Notes: generated by a model not told the origin, from the sequence alone. Numbered from the stretch's first letter, positions 32,287-40,460 are shown. The stretch is DNA of 43,959 nt from Tissierellia bacterium (GCA_012728595.1 JAAYEU010000083.1:1-43959), one strand, 5' to 3'. Numbers and translations are program-made.

Positions 32287-32583
32287 ATGAAGGTAGAAAT
32301 AACTGATGTGGCCAAAGAGGAGCTTAAAAAGGTACTGGCATCCAGAAAGGATAATAAACCTCTAAGGATTTATATTGCAGGCTATGGTTGAGGCGGCCCA
32401 TCTTTTGGATTGGCTCTGGATGAGCTAAAAGAAGGGGATGAAAAGGTGGAAGTAGGTGAATACACCTTTTTAATAGAGGACTATCTAGCAGAAAACTTTA
32501 GCTCCTTTACCATAGACTACAGCAATAACTGGTTAAGGAAGGGATTTACAGTAATACCCGATGGCAGGGTTTCATCCTGTTAA
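32287..32583 (+). CDS. HesB-like selenoprotein, UGA decoded as selenocysteine
   Basis: Absent from the ORF track because of the in-frame TGA at 32389. Read with Sec it gives 98 aa: MKVEITDVAKEELKKVLA..., IYIAGYGUGGPSFGLALDEL with Sec35, a middle stretch VEVGEYTFLIED, and the C-terminal SSC. This is the HesB-related selenoprotein family, small IscA/HesB-type proteins in which Sec replaces the first conserved Cys of the fold; the second Cys is in the C-terminal SSC. The IscA relation points to Fe-S or selenium/sulfur chemistry, but the function is not established. GGGAGGA lies before the ATG, a CsoR-type dyad upstream, and a candidate SECIS hairpin directly after the UGA. Confidence 0.9.
32389..32414 (+). 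promoter_or_regulatory. UGA(Sec) codon and candidate SECIS hairpin
   Basis: After TGA (32389-32391), CCATC pairs with GATTGG with one bulged T and a TTTTG loop (32398-32413). A bulged U in the stem is typical of bacterial SECIS elements. Assigned by eye. Confidence 0.55.
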
Positions 32584-32594
32584 ATCCACCTCTT

Positions 32595-32626
32595 AGAATA
32601 GGCAACTAAGGGCCTATTCTTTTTTT
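32595..32626 (+). terminator. Terminator after the HesB-like selenoprotein gene
   Basis: AGAATAGGC pairs with GCCTATTCT, followed by T7. Confidence 0.9.
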
Positions 32627-32685
32627 ATTTAACATAAGTAAAAATCTATGTTACAATGATATATAGTTGTTAAATAAATTTTCTC

Positions 32686-32714
32686 TTGAACTTTTAGTAG
32701 AAATTTTGTAATCT
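32686..32714 (+). promoter_or_regulatory. Promoter of the mgtE leader
   Basis: TTGAAC (32686-32691), a 17-bp spacer and TAATCT (32709-32714), which puts the transcript start near 32721 and gives a leader of about 147 nt. A second possible promoter (TTTAAC, 18 bp, TACAAT at 32652) lies further up. Confidence 0.6.
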
Positions 32715-32760
32715 ATTAGTGTGATTGAAACCTTAGGAGGACTTAAGGAGGTGATGATTA

Positions 32761-32856
32761 GTGGATTCTGGGCCTTTACCCGGGCATAAGTTTAAGCTTT
32801 ATGAACAAAATAATAAGAAGAACCCTAGTCATTACCTCAGGCTAGAGTTCTTCTGA
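32761..32856 (+). CDS. 31-aa leader ORF upstream of mgtE, MgtL-like motif
   Basis: Too short for the ORF track. GTG at 32761 stands 9 nt after the core of AAGGAGGTGAT (32745-32755), an 11-nt perfect match to the 16S anti-Shine-Dalgarno, far stronger than any neighbour. The product begins MDSGPLPGHKFKLYEQNNKK and ends LRLEFF; the stop (TGA 32854-32856) touches the mgtE ribosome binding site, 11 nt before the mgtE ATG. The segment DSGPLPGHKFKLY resembles DPTPLPRRRLKLF of enterobacterial MgtL (recalled from memory), the Mg-sensing leader of mgtA. A regulatory leader peptide for the Mg transporter is the best reading. Confidence 0.7.
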   Translation: MDSGPLPGHKFKLYEQNNKKNPSHYLRLEFF

Positions 32857-32861
32857 GGGGG
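32816..32861 (+). promoter_or_regulatory. Two mutually exclusive hairpins over the end of the leader ORF and the mgtE RBS
   Basis: Hairpin 1: AGAAGAAC-C-CTAG (32816-32828) with CTAG-A-GTTCTTCT (32842-32854), leaving the mgtE site GAGGGGGG (32855-32862) free. Hairpin 2: CCTCAG (32835-32840) with CTGAGG (32853-32858), which buries that site. They share 32842-32854 and cannot coexist. No T run follows, so control would be of translation rather than of termination. I see no M-box (ykoK) riboswitch consensus here. Confidence 0.6.
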
Positions 32862-32867
32862 GTTAAT

Positions 32868-34205
32868 ATGAATGAAAGAAGACTAAAGGAATTAATCCAA
32901 CAAAAAAGGTACGTTACACTAAAAAAAGAGTTGGAAGAGTTAAACCAAGTAGACATAGCTGAACTATTGGAGGAATTGGATGTTCACACTGCTTTATTGA
33001 TATTTAGAATGCTTTCTAAAGATCTAGCAGTAGAGGTATTTGCCCATTTTTCCGTAGAACACCAGAGAAACATCATAGCTAAGGTAACGGATAAGGAATT
33101 GAAGGATATAGTAGAGGAATTGTTCTTTGATGATATGATCGATATCATTGAGGAGATGCCTGCCAATATAGTCAAGAAGATTTTAAAGCACGCTAAGGAG
33201 GAAGAAAGAAGCCTTATCAACCAATTCTTGAAATACCCACCTGAATCGGCGGGCAGCATAATGACCATAGAGTATGTAGACTTAAAAAAGCATATGACGG
33301 TGGGGGACGCCTTAAGGCATATCAAAAGGACAGGGCTTGATAAGGAAACGGTCTATACCTGCTATGTAACGGATAAAAATAGGAAGCTGGAAGGGATTGT
33401 ATCCTTAAGGAAATTGGTAATAAGCGATGAGGATAAAAGCATTGAAGAGATAATGAATAAGGATGTAATCTATGTTACTACTCATGACGACCAGGAAACG
33501 GTAGCCAATGTATTTAAGAGATATGGATTCTTGGCTTTACCGGTTGTAGATAAAGAGGAGAGATTGACTGGAATAATCACCGTTGACGATATAATGGATG
33601 TTATAGACCAGGAAGCTACGGAGGACTTCCAAAAGATGGCGGCTATGGCTCCATCTGAAGAAAGATATTTGGATACTAGCATACTCAACTTGGCTAAGCA
33701 TAGGATTGTCTGGTTGTTAGTACTGATGATTTCTGCCACCTTTACAGGAAGAATAATAAGGAAGTATGAGGATGTACTCCAATCAATCGTAGTATTAACG
33801 GCTTTTATTCCCATGCTGATGGACACCGGAGGAAACTCTGGAAGTCAATCTTCAACCTTGATAATCCGTGGCTTGGCCTTAGGGGAAATAGAACTAAAGG
33901 ATGCCGGCAGGGTATTATGGAAGGAGTTTAGAATTAGTACAATAGTTGGTCTCATCCTTGCCATAGTAAATTTTTTTAGAATCTATTTATTTGATACCGT
34001 AGGTCCAATGGTGGCCCTTACTGTTTCATTTACCCTATTCTTAACGGTAATTATAGCCAAGGTAGTAGGCTCACTACTACCTATAGCAGCTAAAAGATTA
34101 GACATCGACCCAGCCATAATGGCAGGGCCCCTAATCACAACAGTGGTGGATGCTTTAAGTTTGATTTTATATTTCAAAATAGCATCCTGGATACTTGGAA
34201 TATAA
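32868..34205 (+). CDS. mgtE: Magnesium transporter MgtE
   Basis: A 445-aa Mg2+ channel. Residues 1-125 are the MgtE N domain (LIQQKRYVTLKKELEELNQVDIAELLEEL), 130-255 two CBS domains (PESAGSIMTIEYVDL, GFLALPVVDKEERLTGIITVDDIMDVI), and 280-445 five membrane helices with the pore motif FIPMLMDTGGNSGSQSSTLIIRGLALGEI. The N and CBS domains gate the pore by binding Mg2+. Its ribosome binding site overlaps the stop of the leader ORF. The gene is followed by a terminator. Confidence 0.95.
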   Translation: MNERRLKELIQQKRYVTLKKELEELNQVDIAELLEELDVHTALLIFRMLSKDLAVEVFAHFSVEHQRNIIAKVTDKELKDIVEELFFDDMIDIIEEMPANIVKKILKHAKEEERSLINQFLKYPPESAGSIMTIEYVDLKKHMTVGDALRHIKRTGLDKETVYTCYVTDKNRKLEGIVSLRKLVISDEDKSIEEIMNKDVIYVTTHDDQETVANVFKRYGFLALPVVDKEERLTGIITVDDIMDVIDQEATEDFQKMAAMAPSEERYLDTSILNLAKHRIVWLLVLMISATFTGRIIRKYEDVLQSIVVLTAFIPMLMDTGGNSGSQSSTLIIRGLALGEIELKDAGRVLWKEFRISTIVGLILAIVNFFRIYLFDTVGPMVALTVSFTLFLTVIIAKVVGSLLPIAAKRLDIDPAIMAGPLITTVVDALSLILYFKIASWILGI

Positions 34206-34208
34206 TTG

Positions 34209-34244
34209 AAAGCTGGTTTCTATTGGATTTAGAAACCAGCTTTT
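34209..34244 (+). terminator. Terminator after mgtE
   Basis: AAAGCTGGTTTCT pairs with AGAAACCAGCTTT around an 8-nt loop, then T4. Confidence 0.9.
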
Positions 34245-34353
34245 ATTATTAACAGGATAAATCATTTGCCACTATTAGACTAATTATATCATATTTATCA
34301 CTTATTAAAGTAATTTTCATAATATGTATTAACAAGGATTAGGGGGTAATAAG

Positions 34354-35697
34354 ATGGAAAGCTATTTCAAAATAAGATATATAAATAGAAGAAATCATGA
34401 AGAATTGGAAATGCCCCTGGAGAAAATGGTTGGCATATTATTGAGCTTGGAAATGGATACTAATTTTCATATAGAGGCTTTAAAGGCTCAGGCCATAGCA
34501 ATTAGGACAAACTTAGTAAAAAACCCTATTGTAGAAGGAGAAGGCATGATAGAAGGCTGGGAAAAGGATGATGAAAATAAGGGTAAAATAAAGAAAGCTG
34601 TAGACGATACCCAAGGCTTGGTAATTCTTTTTAATGACAAGCCTATAGATGCAAAGTACCACTTATCTTGCGGAGGGAGTACTGAAAACTCGGAAAATGT
34701 AGTAAACCATAGGATAGCCTATCTTCGGCGGGTTTTATGCGAGCATTGTAAGAACAATATCTACTGGAGAAGGGAAAAGGATTTTACCCTGGAGGATATG
34801 GAAAGGCTCTTGAAGGTTAAGTTCCCTAAAATGGATATAGGCACAGAATCTGAAATAATAGGCTTTATAGAGGATATTGAAAAGGACGAGCATGGAAGAG
34901 TAAAATCCCTCAGGGTAGCAGGAGAAAAAATTTCTGGCAAGGAATTGGCTAAACTATTGAATTTAAACTCTACCAGATATTCCATTTTTCCAACAGGAGT
35001 AAAGTTCATCACAAGGGGAAAAGGGCATGGAATGGGACTTTGCCAATATGGAGCAAATGTAATGGCCGAAATGGGCTATACCTATTTGGATATACTGAAA
35101 TATTATTTTACGGGCACTGAAGTAAGAAAACATATATTACCCAGTATAAAAAAACCTCTTTATGGGAAAACAATAATAATAGACCCGGGCCATGGGGGGG
35201 AAGATGAGGGATATAAGGGAGATACTACTGGACTTTTAGAAAAGGATTTAGCTCTTAAATTATCCTTAAGATTAAAAGCTGAGTTAACAGACTTGGGGAT
35301 GCAAGTCCATTTGACTAGGGAAGAGGATATTACCCTATCCATTACCGAAAGGATTGAAGAAGCCAATAGGATAAGATCCGATTTCTTTATAAGCATCCAT
35401 GCGGATTACTTTAACAGTTCCAGCTTAAAGGGTTGCGAAATATTCCACTTTAGAAAGGATTATAATAGCCAAAAATTAGGCTTCCATATACTGAGGAACT
35501 TAAAGGATAAGGATATTGTAACCAGAGGAGTAAAGGAGGGAAATTTTTATATTTTTAGGGGTGTCAGTACCAGTTCCCTCTTGATAGAAATTGGGTATTT
35601 ATCCAATCCAGACGAAGAGCAGAAATTTTTAGATGAAAGCTATTTGGAATCCATCGTTCAAGGAATAGTTGAAGGAATTATAGAATATTATAAATAA
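34354..35697 (+). CDS. SpoIID-domain / amidase_3 fusion protein
   Basis: A 447-aa two-domain peptidoglycan enzyme. Residues 15-260 are a SpoIID lytic transglycosylase domain: LSLEMDTNFHIEALKAQAIAIRTN with the catalytic Glu, SCGGSTENSENVV, and GKGHGMGLCQYGANVMAEMGYTY. Residues 268-447 are an N-acetylmuramoyl-L-alanine amidase_3 domain: IIIDPGHGGEDEGYKG, FISIHADYFN, LLIEIGYLSNPDEE. The design mirrors the SpoIID-SpoIIP pair that drives engulfment, here in one chain. Odd point: there is no signal peptide or membrane anchor at the N-terminus, although the start (ATG behind AGGGGGT) looks firm. Confidence 0.85.
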   Translation: MESYFKIRYINRRNHEELEMPLEKMVGILLSLEMDTNFHIEALKAQAIAIRTNLVKNPIVEGEGMIEGWEKDDENKGKIKKAVDDTQGLVILFNDKPIDAKYHLSCGGSTENSENVVNHRIAYLRRVLCEHCKNNIYWRREKDFTLEDMERLLKVKFPKMDIGTESEIIGFIEDIEKDEHGRVKSLRVAGEKISGKELAKLLNLNSTRYSIFPTGVKFITRGKGHGMGLCQYGANVMAEMGYTYLDILKYYFTGTEVRKHILPSIKKPLYGKTIIIDPGHGGEDEGYKGDTTGLLEKDLALKLSLRLKAELTDLGMQVHLTREEDITLSITERIEEANRIRSDFFISIHADYFNSSSLKGCEIFHFRKDYNSQKLGFHILRNLKDKDIVTRGVKEGNFYIFRGVSTSSLLIEIGYLSNPDEEQKFLDESYLESIVQGIVEGIIEYYK

Positions 35698-35701
35698 AAG
35701 A

Positions 35702-35777
35702 TTGACAAACCATTCCTTTCATAGTATAATATTAATTTATTTGACAACATGTACAAATTATGATATAATTTGTACAT
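35702..35777 (+). promoter_or_regulatory. Two consensus sigma-A promoters and a 13-bp dyad upstream of veg
   Basis: P1: TTGACA (35702)-N17-TATAAT (35725). P2: TTGACA (35741)-N17-TATAAT (35764). Both are perfect consensus, as expected for the very strong veg promoter. ATGTACAAATTAT and its complement ATAATTTGTACAT (35749-35777, 3-nt gap) cover the spacer and -10 of P2. Confidence 0.92.
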
Positions 35778-35839
35778 GAGTGTCCCTTACACTCCTTCTA
35801 GCCCCTGTTATAGGGAATAAGCAATGGAAGGTGGTTACT

Positions 35840-36109
35840 TTGTTAGAGAAGAATAGTTTAGCTAAAATTAGAAAGAACGTAGAGGATTGTGTCGGAAAAA
35901 GGGTAATACTGAAAGCCAATAAGGGAAGAAAGAAAACCACTATTAGAGAAGGTATTTTGGAAGAAGCGTATCCGAGTTTGTTTGTAGTAAAAATTTCTAA
36001 TCAATTTGATGCAGTAAGAAGAGTATCCTATACCTATTCAGACATACTGACAGAAACGGTGGAAGTCACAATTTGCGAAGATGATGATAGACAGATAAAA
36101 ATAAGTTAA
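35840..36109 (+). CDS. veg: Veg protein
   Basis: An 89-aa protein: LEKNSLAKIRKNVEDCVGKRVILKANKGRKKTT at the N-terminus and VSYTYSDILTETVEV near the end are Veg signatures. In Bacillus Veg stimulates biofilm genes by opposing SinR, and its own gene has one of the strongest promoters known. The track ORF starts at ATG 35780 inside the promoter region; GGAAGGTGG before TTG 35840 gives the true start. Confidence 0.93.
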   Translation: MLEKNSLAKIRKNVEDCVGKRVILKANKGRKKTTIREGILEEAYPSLFVVKISNQFDAVRRVSYTYSDILTETVEVTICEDDDRQIKIS

Positions 36110-36137
36110 AAAAACAAGACCGCGGTCTTGTTTTTTT
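36110..36137. terminator. Bidirectional terminator between veg and the AraC-type gene
   Basis: AAAAACAAGACCGCGGTCTTGTTTTT is a perfect 26-bp palindrome with flanking A and T runs. Confidence 0.93.
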
Positions 36138-36153
36138 AATGCCCATTTCTGTC

Positions 36154-37563
36154 TTATACTTCGAAGAAATATCTGACATTGGATTTGGGAATTTTATTGG
36201 CGATTAACTTTCCAATATCTATTGCCATTTTAAAGGATTCATCATCCTGATAGGTTATGAAGAAATACCATTTTTCAAGGGTTACAATCCTGTAACGGTA
36301 TATACAGGAATCTAAAAAGGTATGTAAAACGTCCTTGTAGGAGTTTGTGTCTAAGAATTGACAATCCAACTTAATATTAATCTGAAAATCAGACGTTTCG
36401 CTGAAATTCACCAATAAATCGATATTTTGCCAGTTGAAGTAGCATTTGCCATTCTTGGTCTTAAAGTTGTTTGCATTTAGCACATTGACCACAGCACCCC
36501 TTGGGGGAGGTTGTGGAGTTATCTTGTCGAACTTATATAGGTATTTCATCTTAACGAAGTTATCAAATAAGGAGGTAGTCTTCCAAAGGTCATCTTGGGC
36601 GTAATCGGGTAGCATGACTTCCTTAATATAGTCCTCAATTATATGGGATATGCTGGATAGTTCCAGTTCCTTAGAATCGAATTCCGACTCCATATAGGCC
36701 AAGCATCTTTTCTTATGCTCCAAGGGATTTACCCCATACCACCGTCGAAAATGTTTGTAATAATATTTTACGTCTGAAAAGCCACACTTCTCCGCTATGG
36801 CCGATAAGCTCATGTTGGTAGTTAGAAGTAGAAATTCAGATTTTAGGGTCCTTTCATAATTTAGCCTTTCATTGAAACTAAAATGGCTTAAATTCTTCCA
36901 AAGGTGGGAGAAGTAATTTTTGGTTATGAATTCCTGTTTTGCTATATCGTCTAGTGTAATTCTTTCATGATAATGCTCATCTATGTACTTGACTATCCTA
37001 TGGTACCTGTCCAACTGCAGGGGACTGATAAAATCATTGCTTTTTTTTAAGAATTGCAGCCAATTAAACTCTTGTACCATTGATGCTACCAGCTGATACA
37101 CCGAATCCAGGGTCAATTCTTTAGGATATTGGTCTTCATTCATCAGATCGGTAAGCACACTTACCAATAGGGTTCTAAATCTGGTCTTATATCCTTTTCT
37201 TATAGGGTCATCAAAATTATCGCTTTCAATCTTAATATTGCCTTCAGAATACATATTGTTTCTAAAGAACATATACTTAATGTATTCAAAGTACTGTTCA
37301 AAATAGTTAAGATCGATGTGGATAATGGCTATTATGGATTCTGCTTCGCTCCTTATGGAATGGATGGTTTTATTGTTTATAAACCAGAAATCCCCTTCTT
37401 TGACCAAAATGTGTTCAAAGTTGGCAGTTACCTCAACGGAGCCTTTGATGGGCATCAAGATTTCTGTTACGTCTTCATGCCAGTGGATGGGATACTTCTT
37501 AAGGGATTGAATAGTAACGGTAAAGGGCATATGGTCTTTGAACTGGATAATTTCTTTTTTCAT
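36154..37563 (-). CDS. AraC-family regulator with N-terminal cupin and long C-terminal extension
   Basis: A 469-aa regulator. Residues 15-100 are a cupin (PIHWHEDVTEILMPIKGSVEV) that probably binds a small ligand, residues 195-295 the two AraC helix-turn-helices (ITLDDIAKQEFITKNYFSHLWKN, SLSAIAEKCGFSDVKYYYKHFRRWYGVNP), and residues 310-469 an extra domain (PQPPPRGAVVNVLNANNF onward) of a kind I cannot name. Standard AraC proteins are about 300 aa. There is no neighbouring transport or catabolic gene, so the target is unknown. GGGAAGGTGA before ATG 37563 sets the start, 34 codons inside the track ORF. Confidence 0.8.
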   Translation of the reverse strand: MKKEIIQFKDHMPFTVTIQSLKKYPIHWHEDVTEILMPIKGSVEVTANFEHILVKEGDFWFINNKTIHSIRSEAESIIAIIHIDLNYFEQYFEYIKYMFFRNNMYSEGNIKIESDNFDDPIRKGYKTRFRTLLVSVLTDLMNEDQYPKELTLDSVYQLVASMVQEFNWLQFLKKSNDFISPLQLDRYHRIVKYIDEHYHERITLDDIAKQEFITKNYFSHLWKNLSHFSFNERLNYERTLKSEFLLLTTNMSLSAIAEKCGFSDVKYYYKHFRRWYGVNPLEHKKRCLAYMESEFDSKELELSSISHIIEDYIKEVMLPDYAQDDLWKTTSLFDNFVKMKYLYKFDKITPQPPPRGAVVNVLNANNFKTKNGKCYFNWQNIDLLVNFSETSDFQINIKLDCQFLDTNSYKDVLHTFLDSCIYRYRIVTLEKWYFFITYQDDESFKMAIDIGKLIANKIPKSNVRYFFEV

Positions 37564-37948
37564 CTCTTCACCTTCCCTATCCCCTCCATTATAACATATT
37601 AAAGGAATTCTGGCTAAAATGAAAAAAATCCGACATAAGTCGGATTTTAATAGGGAAATGAGCAAGCTTTTTTGCTCATACGGGGAAGAAAGATCTTTTG
37701 GAAGTCTTCATCTATAATTATATGTCGAAATTTACCCAAATGTAAATAGGACTATAGAAGGATAATAATCCAAGAATATCCAATATGTGACTAGATAAGT
37801 AAAGATCTTAAGGGGAAAGTCTAATTATAGTACTTTATGTCTAATTTTCATTCCCCTATAGCTACTTAATTTTATTCATCTTTTTGGACATTAACTCATA
37901 TACTTTTTCATAGGATGTATAAAGGAGTTTAATAGGGGAGGTTAGAAT
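37564..37948. other. Intergenic region with two short hairpins
   Basis: 385 nt without a gene. ATCCGAC-ATAA-GTCGGAT with A and T runs (37622-37648) is a terminator-like hairpin, and GAGCAA...TTGCTC (37659-37679) another. The rest is AT-rich. CATATACT near 37905 could be the -10 of a mother-cell sigma-E promoter for the SipL-like gene, but the -35 is unclear. No RNA gene recognised. Confidence 0.5.
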
Positions 37949-39490
37949 ATGGAAATAATCAAGGATACCCTAAAAGTAGAAGAACAGAAGGGGTTTGAAG
38001 AGATAGAATCATTAATTGAAACGGAAATCTACCTAGACCAAACCAAGGCAGAAGTAGGCGAGATTCTTTGGACCGATGGAAAGGTGGAAATACTAAGTAC
38101 CAAGATAATAGCGGATAAGATATTGGTTAACGGCTTGTTAAAGATCAAGGTAATATATAGATCTAAAGAAGAAGAGTTAAACATATATAGCTTGGAGACC
38201 AATAGGGATTTTAGAGAGGAAATAGAAATAGAGGGAATAAAGGAAACCATGATAGGAGAGGTAAAAGCCAATTTAGAATACATAGAATACCAGTTGGAGG
38301 ATGAAAGGAAGATTTCACTAGTAGCTCTGGTAAAGTTGTCAGGCAAAGTTGAAGAGACTAATATGGTGGAGATAATTGAAGGGCTATCAGGGGCCGACAA
38401 TCTCCAACTACTAAAGGAAAAAATCAAGTATAACGATGTATTAATGAGGGATGAATCCTACGCCTTAATAAAGGAGGCCTTTGAAATCGGAGAAGCTCAA
38501 CCGGAAATAGAGGAAATTCTAAAATTAGACCTACACCCCTATGAAAAGGAGTACAGCATTTCAGCAGATAGGATAATAGTGTCTGGAATAGTGGAATGTT
38601 CAATCATCTATTTTGGAGACAACAAGCTAAATTCAATAAAGCGAGAAATTCCCTTCACCCATTTCATAGAGCTAGCTGATATTCAATACGATTCAAAATG
38701 CCAGTTGAACATGGAAGTGGTAAGCGGTGAATATGAAATAAGGGAAAATCTAGAGGGCAGTTTAAAGATTATAGACCTAGAGCTTAAGGTAAAGATAAAT
38801 TCTAAGGTATATAATCAAAAGGAAAAAGAGGTTATAATCGATGCCTACTCTACCAATAGGAAGGTAAATCTACAGGCAGAAGAGATAAGGATAATGGAAA
38901 ATATAAAAGATATTGTCAATAGGGAAAATATTTCTAAGGAGATAGCTGGAGACTTTTTCAAGGAGATATACTTAATAGAGTCCAATTCCACCATAATTGA
39001 CAGCCAATATGTAGAGGATAAGGTGCTGGTAGAAGGGATATTAAGCCTCAATATCTACTATTTGGATAACATTGAGGAGGATATTAAGACGGTTAAGGAG
39101 GAAATACCCTTCAAATCCTATATTACTGCTGAAGGGCTGGATAGCCATGTAATTATAAATACCGAAACTAGCCTAGAGGAGTTAAATTATAGCTTAAGGG
39201 ACAATATACTCCATATAGATGGAACCATTAAGAACCATGTATTTATAAATAGGGAAAGAAGGATTAATATAATAACTGAAATTGAGGAGACAGATGAGAT
39301 AATAGATAAGAAAAATAGGCCTAGCATAATAATATATATGGTGCAAAAAGATGATATCCTGTGGGATATAGCCAAGCGCTATAATACCACCGTAGAGGAG
39401 ATAATAGAATCCAACAACATACTCTCTCCAACAAGCCTAATGCCAGGGGAAAAGATAATCATAGAAAAGAAAGTTGAAATGGAATTCTAG
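37949..39490 (+). CDS. sipL: SipL-like SPOCS (DUF3794) and LysM spore coat morphogenetic protein
   Basis: A 513-aa protein. Three SPOCS/DUF3794 repeats are visible from the pattern VEIEEVL/KVLVEG-L-I-Y (about residues 30-130, 185-285, 330-430, for example DKILVNGLLKIKVIYRS and DKVLVEGILSLNIYYLD). A C-terminal LysM domain (VQKDDILWDIAKRYNTTVEEIIESNNI) covers 465-508. In Clostridioides, SipL uses its LysM domain to bind SpoIVA and attach the coat; SpoVID plays this part in Bacillus. Same SPOCS plus LysM order here. The next gene is ispE. Confidence 0.85.
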   Translation: MEIIKDTLKVEEQKGFEEIESLIETEIYLDQTKAEVGEILWTDGKVEILSTKIIADKILVNGLLKIKVIYRSKEEELNIYSLETNRDFREEIEIEGIKETMIGEVKANLEYIEYQLEDERKISLVALVKLSGKVEETNMVEIIEGLSGADNLQLLKEKIKYNDVLMRDESYALIKEAFEIGEAQPEIEEILKLDLHPYEKEYSISADRIIVSGIVECSIIYFGDNKLNSIKREIPFTHFIELADIQYDSKCQLNMEVVSGEYEIRENLEGSLKIIDLELKVKINSKVYNQKEKEVIIDAYSTNRKVNLQAEEIRIMENIKDIVNRENISKEIAGDFFKEIYLIESNSTIIDSQYVEDKVLVEGILSLNIYYLDNIEEDIKTVKEEIPFKSYITAEGLDSHVIINTETSLEELNYSLRDNILHIDGTIKNHVFINRERRINIITEIEETDEIIDKKNRPSIIIYMVQKDDILWDIAKRYNTTVEEIIESNNILSPTSLMPGEKIIIEKKVEMEF

Positions 39491-39553
39491 TAGTAAATTG
39501 GCTTTTATGGTATAATTTATCCGTTAGTTTACTTAACTTAAAGGAGAATAAAA

Positions 39554-40405
39554 ATGGATGAAATAGTACTAGATTCATATGCTAAAATCAATTTAGCCTT
39601 AGATATCCTATATAAAAGAGACGACGGATACCATGAACTCAATACCATAATGCAGCAGATAGATTTAAAGGATAGGATAATAATAAGAAATAGGAATAAG
39701 GGAATCCATATCCAGTGTGATAATAAAGATGTGCCCTTGGATGAGAATAACTTAGTCTATAAGGCCTGGGAAAAGATTAAGGAAAAGACGGGGATTAATA
39801 GGGGGATACAAATAACAATAGAGAAGAAAATCCCTGTGGCTGCTGGTTTAGCTGGGGGTAGTAGCAATGGAGGGGCAGTCCTTAAAGGCTTAAATCTACT
39901 ATGGGATTTAAAGCTTTCAGATGAGGAATTGATGGCCATAGGAAAGGAAATTGGGGCCGATGTCCCCTTCACCATAATGGGTGGCACCGCCTGGGCTAAG
40001 GGCATAGGGGAAAGGCTTACAAGGCTCAATAGCTTCTCAGGAAAGATGGTGCTTTTAGCCAATATGGGCATACCCGTTTCTACTGAATGGGTATATAAGA
40101 ATATGGATTTAAAGTCCATTAATAAAAGGGTTGATATTGAAAGCTTAATAAGATATATGGAAGAAGATGACTTGCTTAGCCTTGCAAAAAACATGGAAAA
40201 TGTGATGGAAGCAGTGGTCATAGAAAAATATCCTCAGATAGAAAGGATTAAGGAGGATATGATTAAATTTGGGGCCTTAGGAAGCTTAATGAGCGGTAGC
40301 GGACCTACCGTCTTTGGGCTCTTTGACGATGAGGAAAAACTTCATAGGTGTAAAAGGGAGTTGGAGAAAAAAATTCCCAATGTTCTGGTAGCCAAAACCA
40401 TTTAA
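39554..40405 (+). CDS. ispE: 4-diphosphocytidyl-2-C-methyl-D-erythritol kinase
   Basis: A 283-aa GHMP kinase of the MEP isoprenoid pathway; it phosphorylates CDP-methylerythritol at position 2. SYAKINLALDILYKRDDGYHEL at the N-terminus carries the catalytic Lys, PVAAGLAGGSSNGGAVLKGLN near 92 the ATP loop, with catalytic Asp in GADVPFTI, and LMSGSGPTVFGLF near 250 the third motif. AAGGAG precedes the ATG. A long terminator-like hairpin follows. Confidence 0.95.
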   Translation: MDEIVLDSYAKINLALDILYKRDDGYHELNTIMQQIDLKDRIIIRNRNKGIHIQCDNKDVPLDENNLVYKAWEKIKEKTGINRGIQITIEKKIPVAAGLAGGSSNGGAVLKGLNLLWDLKLSDEELMAIGKEIGADVPFTIMGGTAWAKGIGERLTRLNSFSGKMVLLANMGIPVSTEWVYKNMDLKSINKRVDIESLIRYMEEDDLLSLAKNMENVMEAVVIEKYPQIERIKEDMIKFGALGSLMSGSGPTVFGLFDDEEKLHRCKRELEKKIPNVLVAKTI

Positions 40406-40416
40406 TGGCGTATAAT

Positions 40417-40460
40417 AAACCCACTTTCTGTTAATTATATTAACAGGGGGTGGGTTTTTT
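40417..40460 (+). terminator. Terminator after ispE containing the next gene's RBS and start codon
   Basis: AAACCCAC-TTT-CTGTTAAT pairs along 19 positions (three G-T wobbles) with ATTAACAG-GGG-GTGGGTTT, then T run (40455-40460). The AGGGGG of the 3' arm is the ribosome binding site for the TTG at 40459, which lies in the T run. Confidence 0.85.

Noticed and set aside
32754-32789. 11-codon ORF starting at ATG 32754 (MISGFWAFTRA)
   Set aside because: The ATG is inside the Shine-Dalgarno sequence with no spacing; the GTG frame at 32761 has ideal spacing and ends at the mgtE site.
32721-32868. M-box (ykoK) magnesium riboswitch before mgtE
   Set aside because: The leader is a little short and I cannot find the conserved core or a terminator with a T run; a leader peptide fits better.
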